A stretch of DNA of 5,044 nucleotides from Bacteroidales bacterium. GTDB lineage: Bacteria; Bacteroidota; Bacteroidia; Bacteroidales; SM23-62. The notes below the pieces were generated by a model that made no database searches, had not been told where the DNA came from, and was given only the letters and a program-made list of their open reading frames with translations. Of the stretch, positions 1-5,044 are shown piece after piece (positions within the stretch are counted from its first letter, which is position 1; each line of letters begins with the position of its first letter). Location: positions 1-5,044 of the forward strand of contig JADHVS010000302.1 of assembly GCA_016783865.1 (NCBI GenBank), given 5' to 3'. Made by a program: the position numbers and the translations under genes.

Positions 1-480
1 CAACGCTCCTGCTCCATCATTGATATCGGTGGACAGGACACGAAATTCATCCAGGTGAATGCACGCGGCCAGGTAGATAAATTCAAGATGAACCGGAAGT
101 GTGCAGCCGGAACAGGTTCCTTCCTGGAGGAGATCGCTTTCCGGTTGGATGTGACCCCCGAGGAATTCACGGAGTTAGCCAAAAAGGCCTCCCACGAGGT
201 GAAGATCAACAGCTATTGTACTGTTTTTGCTATTTCGGAAATCATTGGCATGATTAAGAACGGGGCGATATTACCCAATATCATCATTGGCATCTACAAC
301 TCCATTATTTTACGATCGATTGAGCTCTCCCTGGTGGAGGATCATCTGGTGATAACCGGCGGTTTGCCGGCCATGCATCCTACGATTGTCAATTTGTTCA
401 AAGAGAGATATCCCGATTCTGACAGCCCTGAGCATTCACAATTTTTGGCTGCTTATGGTTGTGTGCTATTAAATAAATAA
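1..480 (+). CDS. BadF/BadG/BcrA/BcrD-type ATPase activase (HgdC family), C-terminal 159 residues, 5' end outside window
   Basis: This is the C-terminal part of an ATP-hydrolysing, [4Fe-4S]-containing activase. The family passes single low-potential electrons to 2-hydroxyacyl-CoA dehydratases or forms the ATPase subunits of class I benzoyl-CoA reductases in the anaerobic cytoplasm. Frame 1 is open from base 1, so the gene starts upstream; the GTG at base 55 lies inside a conserved domain and is not a start. Visible marks, numbered from the window edge, are the phosphate-binding motif DIGGQDTK (8-15), NRKCAAGTGSFLE with Cys34, SYCTVFAISEI with Cys73, and the nucleotide-site motif TGGLP (119-123). 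Cys34 and Cys73 are 39 residues apart, the spacing of the two ligands in HgdC that bridge the homodimer cluster. HgdC-type activases have about 260 residues, so roughly 60% is present. It ends 23 bases before the thiolase gene. Whether the partner is a dehydratase or a dearomatising reductase cannot be told from this fragment. Confidence 0.93.
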   Translation, partial: QRSCSIIDIGGQDTKFIQVNARGQVDKFKMNRKCAAGTGSFLEEIAFRLDVTPEEFTELAKKASHEVKINSYCTVFAISEIIGMIKNGAILPNIIIGIYNSIILRSIELSLVEDHLVITGGLPAMHPTIVNLFKERYPDSDSPEHSQFLAAYGCVLLNK

Positions 481-491
481 TAAATATCAAC

Positions 492-499
492 AAGGAGGG
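492..499 (+). promoter_or_regulatory. Strong Shine-Dalgarno site for the thiolase gene
   Basis: AAGGAGGG lies four bases before the ATG at 504 and is an almost perfect match to the anti-Shine-Dalgarno sequence. It fixes the thiolase start and implies efficient independent initiation after the activase stop codon. Confidence 0.85.
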
Positions 500-503
500 T
501 TAA

Positions 504-1700
504 ATGAAAGAAGTTGAATCCATGTTTCCCAAAGCACGAATTCCATACGGCACATGGGGCAGCAGCTATTTCCCGGCATGGCAGACCTCAGCATTATCCG
601 AGGTAAACATAGGTCAGTTTGCGGGGGAAGCCATGGCAAGCATATTGGGAAAAAGAAAAGTTCCAAGGCACAAATTAGAATATCTTATTATAGGATCAAC
701 AATCCCTTATCACTGGAAATTCTGGAATGCTCCATTAATTGCAAGCTGTTTGGGTCACAGGATCCCGGGATTTCATATGGAACAGGCATGTGCTACCGGA
801 CTTACTTCGGTAATGCTGGCAGGCTCTGAAGTAAATTCAGGATCATACGATACCGTCGGAGTACTGACCTTTGACAGGACAAGTGATTCACCCGTAGGTG
901 TTTTTCCTGAACGACGCTCCTACCGGAGAACCGAAGCCCTGGTTGATGTCTGGGATAATTTCGGTTTTGATCCGGCTACAAGTGGTGCAATGATAGCAAC
1001 CGCTGGCACGGCCGCCCGGAAATTCAAAATTGACCGTTCCGAAGTTGACGAGCTCACTTACCTAAGATATAAACAATATTTTGAGGCTAAAAATTCAGGT
1101 TTCCTTAGTCGTGTTCTTTTCCCGTTTGAAATATTGAATGTACAGGGAAGACTTGCCGGGAAAATAGATGATGACTTCGGCGTCCGCCAGATAAGCCTTC
1201 AGGCATTGAAGGATATGCGTGAATTAGATACCTGTGTGACAGCAGGAGGACAAACTCATGCTTCAGACGGAATGGCGACAATTCTTGTAACTTCCCTGGA
1301 GAAAGCTAAGGAATTAAGCCTGAAACCCGAGATTGACATTCAATTTATTGCTAAAGTGGATATCCGTGCACTCCCGGGACTCATGCCTGAAGCTCCCGGA
1401 CTTGCGGTGATGAAGCTCTTACAGCGAACAGGTTTGACAATGGACGATATGGCAGTTGTGAAAAATCATAATCCGTTCGCTGTTAACGATGCGATATTCG
1501 CGAAAACAATGAATTACGACTGGCGCAACATGAATAAAACAGGATGTTCCCTTGTATGGGGGCATCCCCAGGCACCGACACTTACAAGAATCCTGATCGA
1601 ATCACTTGAAGAAGCGGTGGATCTGGGAGGAGGTTATGTGCTGATCTTCGGATGTGCCGCCGGCGATGTGGGTACTGCAGGAATTTTTAAAGTTTCATAA
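504..1700 (+). CDS. Thiolase-superfamily acyl-CoA acyltransferase (probable 3-oxoacyl-CoA thiolase)
   Basis: A 398-residue protein, the usual thiolase length, expected to cleave a 3-oxoacyl-CoA with CoA to release acetyl-CoA (or condense in reverse) in the cytoplasm. The N-terminal half carries the nucleophile in QACATGL (Cys96). The C-terminal half carries WGHP (His354) and GCAAGDVG (Cys384). His354 and Cys384 are 30 residues apart, as His348 and Cys378 are in the Zoogloea enzyme. The block that normally reads NEAFA reads HNPFA (322-326), putting a histidine where the oxyanion-hole asparagine sits. SCP2-type thiolases (HDCF) have a comparable change. The region before Cys96 is rich in aromatics (FPAW near 23-26, HWKFW near 70-74), which may shape a bulky substrate pocket; this is inference. 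The start is set by the strong ribosome site at 492-499. The gene ends 19 bases before the dehydrogenase/hydratase fusion, which would make its substrate. The superfamily call is firm; the substrate is unknown. Confidence 0.9.
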   Translation: MKEVESMFPKARIPYGTWGSSYFPAWQTSALSEVNIGQFAGEAMASILGKRKVPRHKLEYLIIGSTIPYHWKFWNAPLIASCLGHRIPGFHMEQACATGLTSVMLAGSEVNSGSYDTVGVLTFDRTSDSPVGVFPERRSYRRTEALVDVWDNFGFDPATSGAMIATAGTAARKFKIDRSEVDELTYLRYKQYFEAKNSGFLSRVLFPFEILNVQGRLAGKIDDDFGVRQISLQALKDMRELDTCVTAGGQTHASDGMATILVTSLEKAKELSLKPEIDIQFIAKVDIRALPGLMPEAPGLAVMKLLQRTGLTMDDMAVVKNHNPFAVNDAIFAKTMNYDWRNMNKTGCSLVWGHPQAPTLTRILIESLEEAVDLGGGYVLIFGCAAGDVGTAGIFKVS

Positions 1701-1707
1701 GAAAGAT

Positions 1708-1712
1708 GGAGG
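1708..1712 (+). promoter_or_regulatory. Shine-Dalgarno site deciding the start of the fusion gene
   Basis: GGAGG, within GATGGAGGA, ends seven bases before the ATG at 1720. It supports that start over the in-frame ATG at 1654, which lies inside the thiolase coding region and would add 22 residues that read as shadow sequence. Confidence 0.82.
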
Positions 1713-1719
1713 AATAACT

Positions 1720-3810
1720 ATGATAAATCAAATGAGACCATCCACACTCCAGACACTGGGGCTTGGTTCAGTACTGGAAATTTTTCATAATGGTAAGCTT
1801 CCGGTTACAGCGGATGAACTGGTTGACCGGGTTTTTGGTAAGTCCGGTAAAAGAGGCGCTCTCGTTATTTCAGGAGCCAATGGTATTGTCGGCGCCGGAA
1901 AAGCCATGCAGCTTGGTTCACGGCTTGAACCCTACGGAGTTCCCATTATAGCGCTTGATTTCCCCGGCGTACCCGACGGAATGGCAAAACAATATCCGGG
2001 GCTTGTAAGAGCGTTCGGTAAAGGAAACGCTAATAAAGTCATGGGAAATATTATCAAGTATTCCTATGATGGAAAAGACCTTCCGGAAGCTTTGTCGGCT
2101 CATAATCCCAGGTTCTTACTCGAAGCTATTCCTGAAATTCTCGATATCAAAAAAGAACATTATAAGATTTTCAGGTCAAAATTCCCCGAAATAGATATCT
2201 GGTCGGTTACTTCAGGATTCCCGCGCTCCTCTCTCGGCGTGGGTATCGCCCATCCGGCATTCCCTCACGAGATCAATAAAATCTGGGAAATAGTGGAACT
2301 CAAACCTTCCCCAAGTTCGCAACTTCTCTGGGCATTAGGACTGATTCCCATGCCCGTCAGCGATAACTGGTCTTTTGTTCTCGATGTACTGTTCTGTGGA
2401 CTGACACTTGCCGGAACAAGATTCTGTGAAGCTACCAATATGCCCTTCTGGAAGGCTGATAAATATATCCGCAAATATATAGGTCCAAATCCCTTCAGGG
2501 CACATGACGCAATCGGAGCAGCCGGAGCCAACTTCCTGTCATGGTCATGCCTTCATCATTTAAGTAACCATTACGGAGAACTTTTTGCTCCGACTTCAAC
2601 CCTGGATGAAAAGAAAGACAGCGGACAAAACTGGTATCCGCCCGATCACTTCCGCCCATTGGTCGATTGGTCAATGAACAAAGAAGAGACTGCAGAATTC
2701 AATGCATGGATCCTCGGTGCCCTCTTCCAGATGACAAGCCTTATGATCCATGAAAACCGTTCGCATCTTTCACAAATGAATCTAATAGGCGAACTATGCG
2801 CACAGTTCAGTAAAGGAATCCTGGCGATCATCCGCAATTCCGGCCCAGAGGTTGCCCGCAGATTGGTCCAAGACTACCATAAATTACATCCTTACGCCGC
2901 TAACAAAGCCTGGCATCCCGAAGTCTTCGACAGGATTGACACACCCGAATGGCAACAATTATACGTGAATGCCGAACACGATGGAAAGGTTGGAGTAATT
3001 TCAATTAATCGTGAAAGCTATAACTATGATGTAAATGCTGAATTGAACAGAGCGATTGACTGGCTGAAATCGGCAGGTATTCAAAATGTTATTGTAACAG
3101 GCGATTTCCATCTTTCAACCCAAATGATCGGCGCCGATACCACCGATTTCTTCCCGGCTATTGAAGATGCAACAAAAGGTGTTGACCTGTGTAACGCCTG
3201 GTCAGCCACTGCAAGAAGACTGCATGATGATTTCAAAACATCCGTCGGATTCATTAACGGAAAGCGTTGTCTCGGAGGTTTTCTTGAACTGATGATGCAT
3301 TGCCATTATCTCGTTGCTGAAGAAAATGCTGCCCTTGGTATGCCGGAGGTAAGCTTACCTGTCATCCCTGGTATGGAAGGCTGTCATTGGCCCTTTCGGA
3401 AAGTTACACCTGAAAATTATCCTAACCTGCTCCGGTTATTATTGACAGGTAAACCCGTCAGGGCAAAAGAATCTGTTGGCTGGCTTACCGATTTCGCCGG
3501 TCCACTGGAAGAAACCATTAAAATAGCATGGAAAATAGCTTCCGGCGCCGAACATGGAGTGAAAAAGCGTGAAGTGGTTCAGGATCATCTTACAAATGTA
3601 ACGAAAGACCTGCCCGGACTGGAAGATACAGATGATACCTCTTTGGAAGAAGCACGGAAAGCTATTATCGGTAGCATACAAAATTCCTGTAATGCACCTT
3701 TGTCTGAGGCCATTTCCATACAATCAAAACGTTCAGGCAACTTTATGACCACATCACTTTTTAAAAAAGGTGCTATCGGCTCAGCCTATACAAAAACATG
3801 GCTGGTATGA
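1720..3810 (+). CDS. Bifunctional 3-hydroxyacyl-CoA dehydrogenase / enoyl-CoA hydratase fusion
   Basis: A 696-residue cytoplasmic beta-oxidation enzyme predicted to hydrate an enoyl-CoA and oxidise the 3-hydroxyacyl-CoA with NAD. Residues about 45-230 form the Rossmann domain: glycine loop GANGIVGAGKA from 52, acidic Asp80 ending the second strand (favouring NAD), and HPAFPHEINKIWE holding the His178/Glu190 dyad 12 residues apart, as His158/Glu170 are in human HADH. Residues about 235-330 match the dehydrogenase C-terminal domain (GPNPFRAHDAIG, 255-266). Residues about 420-600 are a crotonase domain: MIGADTTDF (469-477) and CLGGFLELM (517-525) build the oxyanion hole, and Glu523 and Glu543 correspond to catalytic Glu144 and Glu164 of rat hydratase. 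The order is the reverse of FadB and resembles archaeal fusions. Oddities are one extra residue in the glycine loop, Asp222 at the apparent position of the conserved Asn208, and a poorly assigned linker at about 330-420. The start at 1720 is set by the ribosome site at 1708-1712. Confidence in the domains is high; substrate unknown. Confidence 0.92.
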   Translation: MINQMRPSTLQTLGLGSVLEIFHNGKLPVTADELVDRVFGKSGKRGALVISGANGIVGAGKAMQLGSRLEPYGVPIIALDFPGVPDGMAKQYPGLVRAFGKGNANKVMGNIIKYSYDGKDLPEALSAHNPRFLLEAIPEILDIKKEHYKIFRSKFPEIDIWSVTSGFPRSSLGVGIAHPAFPHEINKIWEIVELKPSPSSQLLWALGLIPMPVSDNWSFVLDVLFCGLTLAGTRFCEATNMPFWKADKYIRKYIGPNPFRAHDAIGAAGANFLSWSCLHHLSNHYGELFAPTSTLDEKKDSGQNWYPPDHFRPLVDWSMNKEETAEFNAWILGALFQMTSLMIHENRSHLSQMNLIGELCAQFSKGILAIIRNSGPEVARRLVQDYHKLHPYAANKAWHPEVFDRIDTPEWQQLYVNAEHDGKVGVISINRESYNYDVNAELNRAIDWLKSAGIQNVIVTGDFHLSTQMIGADTTDFFPAIEDATKGVDLCNAWSATARRLHDDFKTSVGFINGKRCLGGFLELMMHCHYLVAEENAALGMPEVSLPVIPGMEGCHWPFRKVTPENYPNLLRLLLTGKPVRAKESVGWLTDFAGPLEETIKIAWKIASGAEHGVKKREVVQDHLTNVTKDLPGLEDTDDTSLEEARKAIIGSIQNSCNAPLSEAISIQSKRSGNFMTTSLFKKGAIGSAYTKTWLV

Positions 3811-3835
3811 TTTTATCATTTAAAAAGAACCACTA

Positions 3836-4090
3836 ATGGCAAAAAGTAACATGTTATGCCCCTTTTCGGAAAAATTATGTTTTGAGTGCCCTCAATATAG
3901 AGGCCGTCACTATTATCTATGTTTTAACACCAACTACCGGGGATATTTGGGTGACCAAAAAAATGGGAAAAAGCAACATGCAGGCCTGAGGGGTGTAAAA
4001 ACGTTTACCATGCCTGCAAATCTTACTCCCAGTCCGACCTGGGTAGCAATTAATACGTTGGCAGAAAGAACTTATACTAAAATCCCATGA
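3836..4090 (+). CDS. Uncharacterised 84-residue cysteine-cluster protein
   Basis: I cannot assign a named family or function. The protein has four cysteines at residues 8, 15, 18 and 29 (C-x6-C-x2-C-x10-C), embedded in CPFSEKLCFECP and the basic-aromatic stretch YRGRHYYLCF. The C-terminal half has no cysteine and looks hydrophilic. There is no signal peptide or membrane segment. The cysteine pattern would suit a zinc or iron-sulfur site; this is inference. The ATG at 3836 is the first after an in-frame stop at 3821-3823. Its upstream sequence is only A-rich, with no clear Shine-Dalgarno match; Met6 (base 3851) is a weaker alternative start. It lies 25 bases after the fusion gene and shares ATGA with the FAD-subunit gene, so it is probably co-translated with the molybdenum hydroxylase. 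A role in assembly of, or electron transfer to, that enzyme is possible but unproven. Tight packing and the ordered N-terminal motif argue that it is a real gene. Confidence 0.8.
   Translation: MAKSNMLCPFSEKLCFECPQYRGRHYYLCFNTNYRGYLGDQKNGKKQHAGLRGVKTFTMPANLTPSPTWVAINTLAERTYTKIP
4087..4090 (+). other. ATGA start/stop overlap (translational coupling)
   Basis: The ATG of the FAD-subunit gene (4087-4089) overlaps the TGA of the small cysteine protein (4088-4090). No Shine-Dalgarno sequence is visible at normal spacing before 4087, so initiation there probably depends on ribosomes finishing the small gene. Confidence 0.8.
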
Positions 4091-4971
4091 TACGAGATTT
4101 TGTTTATTTCAAGGCCGGGACAGTTAAGGAAACGCTTGACCTGCTCGATACACATAAAGATGATTATAAGATAATCTGCGGAGGTCAGTCCCTGCTTATT
4201 CTCATGAGGCAGGGGCTTGTTGCCCCGGCAAATCTTATTGACATCAAGAAAGTGAAAGAGTTAAGTTATATAGATTTTGATCCAAAAAAAGGATTGAAGA
4301 TCGGAGCTACTACTTCTCACAGGGAAATAGAAAAATCAAAAATTATTAAAAAGCATTACCCCATTTTAGTATACATGGAAGAGAACATTGCTTCCAATCA
4401 AACAAGAAACTGGGGTACTATTGGCGGAAACCTTTGTCATGGAGATCCAACGGGTGACCCGGGGCCCGTGTTTATTGCCCTGAATGCATCGGTTAAAATC
4501 GCCGATCAGAAAAAAGAACGGATACTGCTCCTTGAAGATTTTTTTGTGGATTATTTTGAAACCGCACTCCAGGAAGGAGAACTTCTGCTCGAAGTTCAAA
4601 TTCCCGTTATCGCTCCCCTGACAGCCGTAGCCTATGAGAAATTCAATATTATCAAGAATGACCAGGGCATCGTATCGGTTGCTGTCTCCGTAACGCTTAC
4701 CAAGGATGGCAACTCCTGCAAAGATGCCAGGATCGTTCTCGGAGGTGCCGCATCAAAACCGTTAAGAATAAAAGAAGCTGAACAGATCCTGATGGGGAAA
4801 AAACTTACTGAAAGCCTCCTTAACAAGACCGGGAAAAAAGCTTCGGAATTGACTGATCCTGTCTCCGACATTCATGCCTCCGAAACCTATCGAAGATATT
4901 TGGCTGAGGTGTTGACTAAAAGGATGGTGAAGAAAGCCTGGGAACAGGCTCTAACTTACATGAAACGGTAA
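4087..4971 (+). CDS. FAD-binding middle subunit of a molybdenum hydroxylase (xanthine dehydrogenase / CoxM family)
   Basis: A 294-residue protein, the normal length for the separate FAD subunit. In this family it accepts electrons from the molybdopterin and [2Fe-2S] subunits and passes them to NAD, a quinone or another carrier. The N-terminal FAD-binding domain has CGGQSLLILM (31-40, first FAD loop), IGATTSHREIE (72-82) and TIGGNLCHGDP (111-121, second FAD loop). The C-terminal domain, from about residue 184, shows AYEKF followed by a run resembling the family's DxAxVxVAV strand, then ARIVLGGAASKP and AEQILMGKKL. There is no four-cysteine insertion of the kind that binds an extra [4Fe-4S] cluster in the beta subunit of 4-hydroxybenzoyl-CoA reductase, so it is closer in build to CoxM and similar hydroxylase subunits. 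The start at 4087 overlaps the previous gene and gives the usual short lead into the first strand. The [2Fe-2S] subunit follows after 14 bases. The oxidised or reduced substrate cannot be deduced from this subunit. Confidence 0.93.
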   Translation: MIRDFVYFKAGTVKETLDLLDTHKDDYKIICGGQSLLILMRQGLVAPANLIDIKKVKELSYIDFDPKKGLKIGATTSHREIEKSKIIKKHYPILVYMEENIASNQTRNWGTIGGNLCHGDPTGDPGPVFIALNASVKIADQKKERILLLEDFFVDYFETALQEGELLLEVQIPVIAPLTAVAYEKFNIIKNDQGIVSVAVSVTLTKDGNSCKDARIVLGGAASKPLRIKEAEQILMGKKLTESLLNKTGKKASELTDPVSDIHASETYRRYLAEVLTKRMVKKAWEQALTYMKR

Positions 4972-4985
4972 TAAATAATGGTTAT

Positions 4986-5044
4986 ATGGCTAAATTCATG
5001 CAAAAACATCTGTTACATATCACTGTCAATAATCAATACCACGA
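4986..5044 (+). CDS. N-terminus of the [2Fe-2S] subunit of the molybdenum hydroxylase (CoxS-like), 3' end outside window
   Basis: Only about 19 codons are visible, reading MAKFMQKHLLHITVNNQYH. The segment LLHITVNNQYH resembles the first strand and turn of CoxS/xanthine dehydrogenase small subunits, which typically start with a pattern like hxhTVNGxxh. All cluster-binding cysteines would lie downstream of the window. Position right after the FAD subunit is the usual M-S-L order, so a large molybdopterin subunit should follow. The start may be 4986 or Met5 at 4998; neither has a clear Shine-Dalgarno sequence. The assignment rests on a short match plus context. Confidence 0.68.
   Translation, partial: MAKFMQKHLLHITVNNQYH

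Noticed and set aside
55..57. GTG as the start of the activase gene
   Set aside because: The frame is open and conserved upstream of it (DIGGQDTK lies before base 55), so it is an internal valine codon of a truncated gene.
1654..1719. An earlier in-frame ATG for the fusion protein, overlapping the thiolase gene
   Set aside because: The extra 22 residues do not resemble a dehydrogenase N-terminus, and the ATG at 1720 has a well-placed GGAGG.
1918..2837. Minus-strand open frames inside the fusion gene
   Set aside because: They lie opposite conserved dehydrogenase sequence, have no recognisable motifs and are shadows of the real gene; the same applies to those at 3439-3723, 4366-4599 and 4632-4871.
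3812..3826. Short AT-only inverted repeat (TTTTA/TAAAA) after the fusion gene as a terminator
   Set aside because: The stem is five AT pairs with no GC and no dedicated T tract, too weak for intrinsic termination, and the next gene is close by in the same direction.
3836..4090. Small cysteine protein as the DUF35 zinc-ribbon partner often paired with SCP2-like thiolases
   Set aside because: The cysteine spacing is not the two CxxC pairs of a rubredoxin-like ribbon, the protein is too short for the OB-fold part, and it is coupled to the FAD subunit rather than the thiolase.
4456..4470. GC-rich palindromic run (CCCGGGGCCCG) as a regulatory site
   Set aside because: It lies in the coding sequence for GDPGP just after the second FAD loop and is explained by codon choice there.
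4978..5044. ATG at 4978 as the start of the last gene
   Set aside because: That frame reads MVIWLNSCKN and shows no family resemblance, while the frame from 4986 gives a CoxS-like first strand.

Overview
The window holds six same-strand (+) genes packed head to tail with gaps of 25 bases or fewer: a 5'-truncated gene, four complete genes and a 3'-truncated gene. It looks like the interior of one operon from an anaerobic bacterium that breaks down acyl-CoA or aromatic compounds. The oxygen-sensitive activase family at the left edge argues for anaerobic life. A sulfate-reducing, syntrophic or fermentative bacterium (for example Desulfobacterota) would fit, but the taxon is an inference. Nothing here is a taxonomic marker.

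Layout. Bases 1-480 encode the C-terminal 159 residues of a BadF/BadG/BcrA/BcrD (HgdC-type) ATPase activase, with both cluster-ligand cysteines spaced as in HgdC. Bases 504-1700 encode a thiolase-superfamily enzyme with its Cys/His/Cys active site, but with HNPFA where classical thiolases have NEAFA. Bases 1720-3810 encode a 696-residue fusion of 3-hydroxyacyl-CoA dehydrogenase (N-terminal) and enoyl-CoA hydratase (C-terminal), the reverse of the FadB domain order. Bases 3836-4090 encode an unrecognised 84-residue protein with four clustered cysteines. It overlaps by ATGA the FAD-binding subunit of a molybdenum hydroxylase (xanthine dehydrogenase/CO dehydrogenase family) at 4087-4971. From 4986 the likely N-terminus of the matching [2Fe-2S] subunit begins and runs off the window.

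How the genes may work together. The fusion protein would hydrate an enoyl-CoA and oxidise the resulting 3-hydroxyacyl-CoA, and the thiolase would cleave the 3-oxoacyl-CoA, so the two genes give the lower half of a beta-oxidation turn. The activase would deliver low-potential electrons, by ATP hydrolysis, to a 2-hydroxyacyl-CoA dehydratase or benzoyl-CoA-reductase-like partner, presumably encoded upstream. The FAD and [2Fe-2S] subunits need a large molybdopterin subunit, expected just downstream. A molybdenum hydroxylase, a radical-type dehydratase or dearomatising reductase and a dedicated beta-oxidation pair together suggest catabolism of one specific, perhaps aromatic or alicyclic, carboxylic acid. 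The substrate cannot be read from this window. No RNA genes, mobile elements, CRISPR arrays, promoters or convincing terminators were seen, and no gene-free stretch exceeds 25 bases.
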